NCBI RefSeq assembly: GCF_029227915.1
Contig: NC_079882.1
Coordinates: 14,592,501-14,656,500, forward strand
Reading direction: 5' to 3'
From: Hydractinia symbiolongicarpus
Taxonomy: Eukaryota; Cnidaria; Hydrozoa; Anthoathecata; Hydractiniidae
Length of the DNA: 64,000 nt
Numbering within the stretch: the first letter of the stretch is position 1; each line of letters begins with the position of its first letter. This document shows positions 1 through 11,801 of the stretch, piece after piece. The position numbers were made by a program, and so were the translations under genes. Below the pieces are notes generated by a model that did no database searches, had not been told where the DNA came from, and was given only the letters and a program-made list of their open reading frames with translations.

Positions 1-49
1 CATCAACATAGTCTCTTGCTTCAAGATCAAAAGCTTGAGAAAATAAACC
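1..49 (-). CDS. PDE11-like phosphodiesterase, coding exon 7 (partial, GAF-B)
   Basis: Exon cut by the window edge. The minus strand reads a polypyrimidine tract and AG at 51-50, then codons for GLFSQAFDLEARDYVD. It continues in phase 0 from the exon at 712-849. The segment fits the start of the second GAF domain in PDE11, just after the conserved CERCSVLLV strand. The rest of GAF-B and the HD-type catalytic domain must lie beyond position 1. Confidence 0.8.
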
Positions 50-711
50 CTAAAAAGACAAAAATTACAAAATAACATACTAAACAGTTCAATAACTCAA
101 ATAAATAACTAGGTTTATATTTTGCTTACTAAGTTAAGTTATTAGTATTAATACCATCTAACAAGTTAACAGGGTTTCTACTCCATATTAACTCCTTATA
201 TCTCTCACTGACATTCCCCTGACCATTTAGCTATTTTCGGCCGACATTTCACACTTAGTGGAACCTTGGATTTAAAATTTAATTACAATCGTACTGATAA
301 TTAGACTGTAAAAAATTAAATTTCCTGAAAAATCAAAGAAATTGTCAATATCCTTGAATTTGTCCTGGCATTTTGTCAATATGTTAGAAATTCCTGACAA
401 CTCCTTATATAGTGGATACCCTGATTAAAAGACAAAGTTCACAAAATTTCCAGAAAGCTTTTAGCCAATTTTGCTATAATTTCCAGGACATTTTTTTAAG
501 GGCAGTAAGGAAGACCAGCAGGGGCAGTAAAAGAAGATGTGTCAACTTGAAAGGACAACTGATTAAGGCTGAAATACAACATATGAAAATGTTAAATTAT
601 TTAGGAGGGTCTATTTTCAAGTATTTTCTGCTAAAATTGCATTTTATAAAATTTATATAAAATATAAAATTTATTTATTTAAGACTAATACACAGCACAA
701 AAGCAACTTAC
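50..711. other. intron 6 of PDE11-like gene
   Basis: AT-rich intron of 662 nt with a consensus donor (GTAAGT read on the minus strand at 711-706) and an acceptor at 51-50. I see no gene or recognisable repeat in it. Confidence 0.7.
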
Positions 712-849
712 TTTTGATGTTGGATCTACTAAAAGAACAGAGCAGCGTTCACATTGCAAAAGTGTTTGAGTATTCATCATAATTTTATGAACAACATCAT
801 GTAAGGTGCTTTGTTCCTCAAATATAACACGTGCAAGGTCTAGCAACAC
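712..849 (-). CDS. PDE11-like phosphodiesterase, coding exon 6 (GAF-B start)
   Basis: This 138-nt exon (46 codons, phase 0 at both ends) encodes [20 protein letters not shown] and then [20 protein letters not shown]. It is the helix linking the two GAF domains plus the first strands of GAF-B. FEEQ and CERCSVLL are hallmarks of PDE11. Splice signals are AG at 851-850 and GT at 711-710 on the minus strand. GAF-B in this family serves dimerisation and regulation. Confidence 0.88.
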
Positions 850-3800
850 CTAGAAAACAGCAAAAAGTACATTCATGTTAAAATGGTGAAATGAAGAAGA
901 TTCATTAGTAGATACTATTACTGTCAATAAAATGTTTAAAAAAATCTTATCTAGAAGACAGTGCTTTAAGTGCAAAAAATAGATGACAAAAATTAAGTTC
1001 TTATTCCTTGATTCTATCTTCTATTTATTAATAGCCAATTTATGTGTGTTTAAAAGGGTTGCGTGTAGCTTTCTTTCGGAAAATTTTTGCAGAACCTGAT
1101 TTTTACAGACTTTTTTTTTTGGTTGCACGCAGCTTAATGTTAGAATCGTGGCACAAAAAGGAAACATGCTATGAAGGCCATTTTGGTTTGGAAGTCATGG
1201 TGTGAGGTTTGTAGGTCTCCTTTTGACCTTTGCCTCTTCTAATAAATTTGAATCTACAGGATTAGATATTTTCTGTATGTATTTCCTGTATGTTTTCACA
1301 TGTTAATGAATATATCATCACATTTTCTAGCTTTTCCTAGCCACAAACGTAGATTTCAAGGCAGCACCCTGGTAACGTCAGCTAGCTACCTTATTTTTTT
1401 TTCTTTTGAGTTGATTATATTAATTTTCTGTTGGGGTTGTGGCTATCTATCTAGCTCTTTAGCTTAGCTACAACAAAATTCTTAATCAATAATTCTTATT
1501 CCAAATGCAGGTAGGTAGATACACCTTTCATTACTATCATGAAAACTTATGCCACAAAATGAAATTGCTGAATAATTTTTCAGATGCACAGTGTAATGAT
1601 GGGCTGTTTATTGTGTTTTTGTTTAAAGCAAAGTTGCAATAAAGTTATTTGAAAAAGGCTGTTATGCCTAAATGCATGTTCAACACGATTTACCTGTACT
1701 AAGCGCTCCGCCGGTGTTACGATTCATTTTTTAATTTTTATGGAAACTTATTTCCCAAAATAAAAAAATGGGACACAGTTACTTGTGGCTTAACTCAGGG
1801 TTTTGACACTGGTCCTTTGGCTAGTCTATTAAATGATAGCCATATTTTGGTAGCTATATACTCTATGCTAAGGACACACAAAATAGAACGTCAGCTTTAC
1901 TTCAGAATCCGTATAGAACCCTATTTAATAATCAATCCAAGTTCTTCGCTGCCTTGACAAGCTAATGGAGGAAACATGCAATGGTTGGGCTACGTTGACA
2001 AAGGCTAGTTTGGTTTGAAAGTGGTGGTGTCATGTTTGGAGATCTCTTTTTGATCTTTTTCTCTTCTAAATACCAAAGCAATATTTGTTTTCTGTATTTT
2101 TTCACACATTAAAATGAATATATTGTCACTTACTTTAGCAAATTTTTAAATCTTTAGGCTATGATTGTACATCACAACATGATCTAGCAGATACTAGCTT
2201 TAGCTAGAAAGCTATTAAACTAGCTACGTTTTTTTTGTCTAGTGTGGTATAAATGCACTTTATCCTAGCCAGCTTTATGCTTTCTCTCATCTAGCTGAAG
2301 TAGCAGTAGCAGAGCAGATGTGTGTTTGTATTATGAACAAACTGCCAGAGAATTTCCTGATGTTGTTTTATGCTTAATGTCACTGGGTAAGCTGCACCTT
2401 TGAGTTTCGAATTAAAAGCAGTCTAGATAGCCTGTTTAATGCTTAAACTTGGGTAGGTGATACACACAACTATTTTGATCAGTGTAAAATACCAAGAATT
2501 TTTTTCAACTTTTCCATATGAATAATGACGTGTTTGGTAATAGGGTCCTGATTAGATGACCCGCAAAGAATCTCTGAAATTGAAACTTAAAATCAGAAAA
2601 AACAAAATTAAATCGAAAAAATTAAAAAAAAACAATATTGGAAAAGTTAAAAAGTTATTGGAAAAACTAAATAAAAATTCAGAAAAGTTAAATCATAGTT
2701 AAATCAAAAGTTAAATCACAATGATTATTATTTTTAATTTTAAATACCTTTCTTAGAAACCTTTTGTGGACAAAAAATGTTGCTACCATTTTTCCAATTA
2801 CACAATATTAACAGGCTGTGGGCCGTGTTTGTATTTAAACTGAAGTTGCAGAAAATTTTTGGAAACATTATGCCTAAGAGCACATAACTGGCAATGTTTC
2901 GGACCAATGTTTGCAGCATATCTTAACATACTAATGCTAAACCCTTTTCGCTTTTTGTTAATTTTTCAATATTTACAGGAACTTTGACCTAATTTGCAAA
3001 TTAGAAAAAGCTAGGTGGCTGTTTCTGCTATAATTGGGTAACAACAGGGTTTATCCTGTGTTTTTATTTTAATTGAAGTTACAATTAATTTCAAAACTTG
3101 TTCTCCAAAATGAAAATTCTGGTTGACTGTTAAAGCTAGCTACATGGAGTGATGAAAGGCCTGTGTTTTTTTTAAAGTTTTACTTTCAGAAATTTCAAAA
3201 CTAAATTTATTCTCAAAATAGAAAATGTTGGATGTCCAGTTGACAGAGTTGTAATAAGCTGTATTCTCTATTTTTATTTGAACCGCTGTTGGGGGAAGTT
3301 CTTTTTTGAATATTAATTTAGCAGATATGTGAGGCATAAAGTATACCTGACTTAGTGCTCCAGTTAGATGTATGACTTTGTTAACGTGCACCAAAACGCT
3401 CAGCCTGGCGTTCAATGCTATGTCCTTGTTTATATGTTACCCTGAAACGCTACATCGCTGTAAGCGCTTTATTGGATTTGTGACATACTGCATACTTATA
3501 GTAAAGTACTCCACTTGGATGTGTTGCACAGTTCACCTGGACGTAAATCCTTAACCAGGAATTTAAAGCCACCTAGTATAAACGGTACAGTAAGTCTGTA
3601 ACAGGCATAGTGGTTGTGTTCGCTTTTCTTCAAAGTTGCTAAAAAATGCATGTCTTAAATGTTAATTGACAAATTAAACGTGAGACATCAATAACATTAA
3701 TTTGACATTGATAACTTAGTTTAAATTAATGAAGACATTACAATGCACTTATAACTTCAAATGGAACTTAACCAAAATTGGTCATATTACCTACGCTAAT

Positions 3801-4839
3801 TTATCCGATTTGGAACAAATGAGTTTACAACCTTATAGAAAGCCTGGTATCTCTGCAGCGGTTCTTCAAAAGCACAATTTTTATCAGCGTTTAAATTCTA
3901 CACAATAGATGCAATAGGTCAAGATATTCTTTGCCATTGTTCTTCTGCCTAAGTTGGCTTATTGACTAGTTTTCAAAAATAGCATCTTAGGCTACCTATA
4001 ATTGGAACTTCATTTATTGCCAAATTATATATTTAGGATTTCACCATTGATATTATTCCCTACATTTTGATTCCATAAAATTTTCTTTTGGTAAGGAAAT
4101 TTGTAATTCAATTGACTTGTAGTGTAGTGCAAAACAAAGACAAATGATTGAAAATACATGTGTGTTCCATCATAACGCCCTGCTGGGCACATTAAATTTT
4201 GTCTTTTTTCTCCATCGTTGTACAATTCTTCGTTGTCTACTTTTTAATGTTAAAAAGACCACATTGATTGGGAGTGAACCATGCTTTTTAAATAAATTTT
4301 GTGTTTCCTTATATTTTCAATATGGAAAAAAATGTTGTCCTATGCTTGATGTACCAACACACAGATGTAACCTCCTCTGTATGCTTGTTCAATTTTTTTT
4401 ATCGCTAAAGGCTACAATGAATTTCTGATGTGTTCAGAGAAGAAATGGTTAATAACAGCAATTAAATTGTTATCGCTAATTTGAAAAAGTCGTAAGGCAG
4501 GGGCATTTTATTGATGTCGCTCATGGCTGATAATAGTATATATCCCTGGTATCCTACATTTCTGTTTAAGGCTATGAAATGACAATGAATGAATTTTTAA
4601 ATATAAATGGTCTTAGAAGTACAGCCTTTCTTGCACCCTTTTGTGTTGTTCACAGATACATCCAATAAACAACACCTTTCAAACTAAAAAAATTAACAAT
4701 GCCTTTTTGACATGCATTTATTTTGACCAAATGGACAGCTACTCGAGTGGGTTTTTTTTTTGCAAAATATTTGCTTCAAAAAAGGTACTGTTTCAAAAGG
4801 AAAAGTTATGTCGAGCATTTACATTGAAAAAAAGGTTAC
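850..4839. other. intron 5 of PDE11-like gene (no further exon seen)
   Basis: A 3,990-nt AT-rich intron. The flanking exons already join in frame with no missing linker, so no extra exon is needed here. Reading frames inside are short and recall no protein family. Scattered short runs of A and T occur, but no element boundaries are visible. Confidence 0.6.
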
Positions 4840-4929
4840 CTGATTGCGTTTAAGTTCTATGTTAAATTGTTCAAACAACTGTGCATTAGTGATTCCAATG
4901 CCACAAAAAGTGAGATATTTTTCAAAAAT
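4840..4929 (-). CDS. PDE11-like phosphodiesterase, coding exon 5 (end of GAF-A)
   Basis: A 90-nt, 30-codon exon encoding [20 protein letters not shown] and then [10 protein letters not shown]. This is the last helix of GAF-A; FCGI.I.NAQLF is characteristic of PDE11 and related GAF phosphodiesterases. The acceptor AG is at 4931-4930 and the donor GTAACC starts at 4839, both on the minus strand. It joins the neighbouring exons in phase 0. Confidence 0.87.
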
Positions 4930-5131
4930 CTAAAACAAAGATGTAAAAGATTACATAAGTTCATCTTCCCTAAAGAAAAAATCTATATTATAACACTGGC
5001 AAATGTCTGTCTGTCTGCCATGCAAAATGGTAACCGCATTAGTAAGACACATGAAATTCGGTTAATAAAGGAGGGGCAAACTCGTGAAATTATCCACAGG
5101 TTACCAATTAGTATAATCAATATGCTTCTAC

Positions 5132-5209
5132 CTTTTCATCCTCCTCTGTAAATACATGGCCCTTGCTCTGAGTTCCACTTTTATTTATAACTTGTGCCAC
5201 AGCAATTAC
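5132..5209 (-). CDS. PDE11-like phosphodiesterase, coding exon 4 (GAF-A, NKF-type motif)
   Basis: A 78-nt, 26-codon exon encoding VIAVAQVINKSGTQSKGHVF and then TEEDEK. It contains the NK...F...DE signature that marks cyclic-nucleotide-binding GAF domains in PDE2, 5, 6, 10 and 11, which suggests GAF-A keeps ligand binding. Acceptor AG at 5211-5210, donor GTAGAA from 5131 downwards, both phase 0. Confidence 0.88.
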
Positions 5210-6410
5210 CTAAGTTTATAATAAATATATCATGCAAACTTCATCTTCTTAAAGGATCATCGTGAGAGAAAATACTGCTTTGCCAAGCATTAAAACACAA
5301 TACAGGTCAGACAACTGAAGTCAAAATAGTGTTAACGGTCACCTCCTAATATCAACCACCTGCTTATAAAACATGATGCATTATTCGTTTCTGAAATAAT
5401 TGTTATACCAAAATTTGCATGTTAAGAAGACCACAGGCTGGTTAAAACAATAAAGTCAAAATGGTTGTTTTCAAGTTTTTGTCTTAGATGGCAAAGATTA
5501 TGAATAATCGTATTTTACACATGTATAGAGGCTGTTTGCCTTAAACGTCTAGTACTTAGCGCATTATGTAGCCACTGTAGACAGGTTTAACGGTAATTAA
5601 ATTTAACTTCATAATGGATGTTTAAAAAAAGGAAATAATCCATGGATTAGCCATCAACTATTAACAGACATAAACTCTGTTGATAGTTGATGTATTTATC
5701 TGGCAATATTTGGGTGACGTTATGCACCTTTAAAAAAAATATTGCCAACATTTATACTTCTGTTATAATAATACAAAAACATTTTTTCTTTCAAGTTGCT
5801 AAAAAAAATGTGGTCTGTAACGTTAAACTAAAAAATAGACATCACAATGATGTAGATATCAATGTGATTTAAAAAACACATTAAAATGTACTTATAACCT
5901 TAAGACCAAATAACTTTCAAACGTCAATATCCCTGTAATAGTTCGTCAAAAAAGCACAATCCTATACATTTTATTGACCAGCATTTAAATCTCCACACAA
6001 CAGAAACAATTGGTAAATAAATTTCCAAGTTTTTTAACATGGACAGGCTGCTGACATGATCAAAAATGTTAAAATCAATTATTAATTCTATTCATAGTCT
6101 TATGAGGTGAATTTTTCCACATGAGATCATGTGGAAATAATCTGCTAATAATGCGAACAGGTTATGAAATTTCTGACAAATTTTGCCCGATATGGTCAAA
6201 ACTAATTTATTTCAGTGCTACCCTCCATCATTAGTCAAACATTAGCCAAAAGTGAACACAGGAACTTTTAAAATGTAAAACCATCAACAATAGAACATTC
6301 ATTCTAGATATTTATAGGTATTTTTATTATACCCTACCCTTTCATAATTTAGGTATTATTAAAACCAGCAGGTCATATGAAACATTCACAAAAAGATTAT
6401 CAAGAATGTA

Positions 6411-6425
6411 CCTCACTATTTCCAT
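6411..6425 (-). CDS. candidate 15-nt microexon of PDE11-like gene
   Basis: On the minus strand a T-rich tract ending TTTTTTAG is followed by GATGGAAATAGTGAG (DGNSE) and then the donor GTACAT. The segment is phase 0 on both sides and would insert five residues between exons 3 and 4, in a GAF-A strand connection. The flanking exons also join in frame without it, and the skipped product keeps the usual spacing of the family. It could therefore be an optional microexon or a chance match. RNA evidence is not available here. Confidence 0.5.
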
Positions 6426-8438
6426 CCTAAAAAAGAAAAAAAGTAAAAACACAGCCAGGTAAGAAAGATTTTTAAATGTGAACATTACAGTACAGTCTAA
6501 ATGAAGCTTCCACGTACGTGCACCTTGCATAAATAATTATTTTCATAATTGACCATTACAAAATAATTACATTGTGAAAAATTTAATTGTTTAAAAAACA
6601 ATAACCTGTGTGTGACAATGTTGAGAATACTTTCAGAACGAATAGAATTTGTAAACAACTGCAATTAAAAATATAAAAAACTTCATTATAGTATCTTGAT
6701 TTTTATCTTGAAGGAATAAAAATATCTTAAATTTTCAGAACATGATTTAAATGCATTGTTTATTTCTTACATTGCTTTAAAACAATCTTTTTGTAACACT
6801 GTAACTTGTTTAAGTTATGTGAAGTCTTAACTCCCACCTTTGTTATGATTATTATAATTATCATATGATTATTATAATATATCATATATATCATAAGTAT
6901 ATGATGGTGAAATACGCTTGCTAGCTAAAATGAAATACTGTTGACTATCGCTTAAATAGTCTGCTGTATAGGAAAAATCATATAAAAAAACAAGTTTCCT
7001 TGTTGTTTAGGAAAATGCCTAGTTAAATTGTATTGTAATATTGAAAGACTGTTGTTAAATAGACCATTATGTGTGGAGAATACATACAAAAACAAGGCAG
7101 AATATGCTTGCTGTTACACCCTCCTTCATTATGAATTTTAAATTATTTTAATTGCTGTGAGACTTTATATATTACCAATTATAGTCCCTAAAAAATGTTT
7201 GCACATGTGGGACTTACATTTTTCACAAAAAAAACAATTAAAGAACAATAAAATTTTTTTTAAGTGGGAGGGGCTGTGTAAATTTCCACACAGAACAAGT
7301 TTAACTTGTTGTTTAACTTTCAAACAACACATATTCTGTATAACTTGCAAAACAGCACAAAAAAACTTCCTGCTGCATAACTTTTAAAAACAAGTTTTTA
7401 AGCCATTTTTGAGCATTGGAACACTTCGAAATTTTTCCTTGTTCTTTCCAACATGGTTCTTTGCACGAGAACGCGTGCTGCTACCACGATCGAAATAGCT
7501 GTTTTACAGAAAAGGCAAAAGCAACGAATACAGCAAAATAAAAGATTATAGATAAATCCTTGGCTCATTTCTAATTTGTCGCAAATGCGAATGATTGCCT
7601 TTGCTTTCTTATCCCTGTTTTTGTACGGAGGATTTTAAATCTTGGAATATGTTTCTCTTCTCTCGTGCTTTTGAAATTATATGATTTTTTAAAGCAATAA
7701 TATTAAATTAAGCAAACCGTTACTTTATTGGCTAATTCTCTAAAGACAATATCTAAAAAGTTAATTTTTTCCAACTTTTTAGATTGTGTCTGACGATAAA
7801 TTTGACAGCAACAACCACTTCCAATTTTTCTGTTTAACTATCAGATTGGCGAATCGGATAAATCTGTTAGACAAAATCTAATAATGTAAACGCTGCTTTA
7901 CAGCTACCAAAGTAAACTAAAAATACTTTTATGCACAAAATGTTTTTTTTTTTAAAGTTATGTTACAAAAGTTATACCTAAATTTATGTTAACGAAAAAA
8001 GAATGAAACAAAATGTTGAAAAAGATAATATTTCTTTAAATGCCAGAAGTCTTTTAAACAAAAAACATGCGTATAAATTTTCATAATCTTTTTGCATACT
8101 GTTTTGTTGAAAAAAAAATTAGCATAGAATAAAATGTCTTAAAAATATAAATTAAGGACAATAGTTTCATGCACAATTTATTGTAATCTTTCAGGTAGGT
8201 AACAAGTCATTAAATTTTATTACTCTTTTAACAATGAAACTCAGTTATAAAAAATAATTATAGTATTTTTGTATCAGAAGCTTTTCTTAAATCACTTCCA
8301 ACACAGCTCTCACCAAGAACAATAAGGTAATTATGGTAAACAAAGATAAAAGTGCTTCAACTTGCAAAAAAAGGTGTTGTATAGCGCGTGTGCAGAAGTT
8401 TACATTCGGACTGTACTGTAAATTTATACTAATTTTAC

Positions 8439-8528
8439 CTCGTCAGATGCAGCTTTAACTGGCATGCACAGGATACTTCTGGTATGATAGCCGGTTTTTT
8501 TATCAACATCCTGATTAAACCGAGGATC
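8439..8528 (-). CDS. PDE11-like phosphodiesterase, coding exon 3 (GAF-A)
   Basis: A 90-nt, 30-codon exon encoding [20 protein letters not shown] and then [20 protein letters not shown] and RS.LCMP are the GAF-A core motifs of PDE5/6/11. It follows directly on exon 1, which ends ...NIPDAYA. Acceptor AG is at 8530-8529 and donor GTAAAA starts at 8438 on the minus strand. The numbering counts the candidate microexon at 6411-6425 separately. Confidence 0.88.
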
Positions 8529-11291
8529 CTATAATTATTAAAGGAATGTCATAGTGCTATTAAATAAATGTTTCATTTTTGTAACAAATTACCGCTCTTC
8601 TAATAACTAATGATTTTCTTTTCTGTTAATATGGAAGAAAATATACAATTGAATAATATACTGTAAAATTAAAGGCAACCTGCCACCTAAAAATAATTTG
8701 GATTAGATTAGTTCCTATTATTGTTGGCTTAATGAATCCAGTATTCATTTTAAGTACCTTAGGGAATTAATTTTAGCAAGTCCCCTCTTAAATACTAAAG
8801 TTCATTATATCCAAAAAAATGCAGGAATTGATATCACAGAAGTCAAGACAAAACAAGACGAGTGAATTGCTTTAGTAAACAACAGCCCTCCTTTGAAGCA
8901 ACGATTATCACAAGTTTTTTTTAAGCTAGAGGTACATCCTTAATCCAACAGAAGCACACAGCCCTACCCTTCACCCATATCCCCTTAATTTACGAAGTTA
9001 TATGCATAGCATATATCTCCAAAGCTAACAAATAAGCGCAATTGCGTTTAAATTATACGCAGCAGCATTTACACGTGTTATAATCAGATGTCCGTGCTAC
9101 AATGTGACACAATGATGCTATTAATAGTTGCACATCACTTTGTGGTGATATAGACACAATGTATTCACTATATTATTAATATTAACAGGCCATAAACAGA
9201 AGTGTTTTAATAAATGTGACGGTTTTGGGGAAAATGGTAACAACCTATATTATTGGTTAAAATCACCAGTTACTGTTTAACTTTTATACTTTTAAAGAAA
9301 TTATTTTGCGTTTATTGGTAGATTTGAATTTAGGGGTTTGCACTGACAATTGTTCACAACTAACCTTTCGTACGACAGAAACTCATTTTAATACCCTCTA
9401 AGAAAGCCACAGATTTTTCTATAAAAAACAATTAATCGTAGGCTTGAGACAATTTAGGCAAACTTTAAGGCTTATGTTTTCATAATTTTTGTTCTTATTA
9501 TTTATTTAAAAATTTGTTAAAAACTATAAGCCAAATTCTTCTCGCTTATAAAAACTATTATTAGTTTTATAATAAAGTTATTGTTTTTTGTTATACAAAG
9601 GTATTTCCTGTCAATGAGTTTCATACATCAAATCTCTTTGGGAAAATAAAAAAAATCTCAACCAATCAAGTAACGTGATTTCAACTTTGCAACTGATCGA
9701 CACGAAAGAATAGTTTTTAAGCACCAATTTAATGATACGCTTTTCCTAAAAGTAGTAACCAGCAGTATTGTGAAGTAATCAGCAGAAAACCACCAGTATT
9801 GTGAAGTAACTGACAGGGAACCAGCAGTTTTTTTAAATGACCAGTTAAATAGATAAAAACGAAATGAACGCAACTACTGCTTCGAATGTGCGACATTTTA
9901 TAATGTACACAACAGTTCATGTCCCGTTTTTTATGAAATGTTTATGTCTGGTGTGAGCTGGGCTTTGTGCAACAGTTGATTAAAAGACTGGAGGCTTTTT
10001 AAAAAAACATATACTGACTGTATTAGTATTTTAAAACCACATGCGAGAATTAACAAAAACAAAATTACTATTATAAATAACGAACTAATATCTTATAAAC
10101 TAAATATAATGACTATACAGACAAACACGGTCAAAAAAAGAAATCTTTTGGAAATGTGTATCTTTATTAAATTACCACATCTCAAAGAATTTCACCAAAA
10201 CTTTTGATTTTGATTCAATAAATGTACCAATACATAGAGTAACAATGTGTTCCAGGATGTGTGAATGTATATTATACGTTAATGAAAACACATCTGCAAC
10301 AATATTTCGAATGTATTTCACATCTTTATCAAGTCAGTAAAAAATATTTTACAAGTTCACGTTTATATAGGCTGCGGGAATTACAATGAAAATTAATTAC
10401 GCAAGGGTATATTTAAACTAAGGGTGACAATTTCTATAATAAGAGTTAGTAAAGGTTTCAAAAGGCTATTGATATAACTTAAAATAGGTATGAATAATTT
10501 AAATAGTACTGCTGCGTAGTGCATATATAATTACAATTTTTAATAAAATCTGTGAAAGTATATACATATTTACAAAAGTTTTTAAAAAAGGACGTAAAGA
10601 ATAATAAACTAAAAAGTTCTCTGCGCGGTCAAACTATTACAAATACAATTACATTATACTGACAGTTATAAATTAATGTATCCCGCTCCCTTCTTAGTAA
10701 TCAAAGCGGAGACACTACATCACAAATACAAACAGTTGAATTAATTTAGATATATACAGAACATAGGTACTCTAACAGATAAATAGTTTACAAAATAAAA
10801 CTGGAAAATCTCTCAGTAAAATTAACATAAAGGTAGGTTCTCCTACAATATGTCCAAAGCAATTAAGCTTGGTATAAACTACCTAAAAATTAGGGTTTCA
10901 ACACCGAGGTGGAGACCTAAGTACAAAATATCCGAAACGCCCGTGAATTAAAAAAAATAGTAAATAAATGCAATTAAAAAAAAATAAATTCAACAATACG
11001 AAACATAAACGATACACTGGACTGAACGTTAGTAATAATCATTTACATTTCGTTCATTAAAGCCATAGGGCGCAAAACTTTCAAGCTTATGTTGCCAAAA
11101 GGACTCCTTGCGCCTCAATGAATCCACAGTGTCAGCTCGGTCAATAAGTGTAAATGACCAATCTTGGCAACCATTATGACCATCTGAAGCAAAATGTGAA
11201 TGGAAAGATTTTTGTGGTACAGAAGAACCTTAACTATGCTTCCGAAAGCAACTCTAGTAATTATTAAAACGAAGGCGAAACTTGGTACTTG
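8529..11291. other. intron 1 of PDE11-like gene, part left of the hAT insertion
   Basis: No gene recognised. The segment around 9730-9850 carries repeated motifs such as AGTATTGTGAAGTAA and GGGAACCAGCAG. These recur in inverted orientation around 16390-16545 (CTGGTGGTTACTT and CTGGTTCC), on the other side of the hAT element. Confidence 0.45.
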
Positions 11292-11442
11292 CAGGCCATT
11301 TCGTGAGAGGCGTGCGATCGCAAGCGCACGCCTCCACACACGTGCAGATTTGTTTAGGCGTTCGATTCATCGCACGCGCAAAACGTTGCTGTATTTAAAA
11401 ATTATTGTATTTATAACAAAGAAAATTTTATTTAATAAACCT

Positions 11443-11510
11443 TAAAAATAAACGATCATTCTTTTACTGAACTCTAAAAATAAACGATCATTCTCTTACT
11501 GAACTCACAA
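11443..11510. repeat. two-copy tandem duplication near hAT 5' end
   Basis: The segment AAAAATAAACGATCATTCT followed by TTACTGAACTC occurs twice in tandem with few changes. No function is apparent. Confidence 0.75.
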
Positions 11511-11801
11511 TAGATCGCACGTGAGCAGTGTTTACTAAATGTTAATAATGTGAATTTAACTGCTACCATTTGCTTTCTTTCTTTCTTTTTGCTGACCAAG
11601 GGGTATTATGCAGAACAGATATAGGTTGCTAACGACCTAGTGTGTAGCCGCTATCTTTTGAAGAATTTGTTTCATCTTCCTTTCAAATTTTGCGAACCAA
11701 TAAAAACATTGAGTTAATGATGGGATCGTTGATATTTTATTTTGTTTGTTCAGTTTGGGTTAATGTGGAGATTATATCAGCACTATAAATTTTTTTAAAA
11801 A

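Noticed and set aside
3140-5151. Frames of 60-94 codons within PDE11-like intron 5 and over exons 4 and 5
   Set aside because: AT-rich composition and no family resemblance; the real exons are on the minus strand and fully account for the protein in frame.
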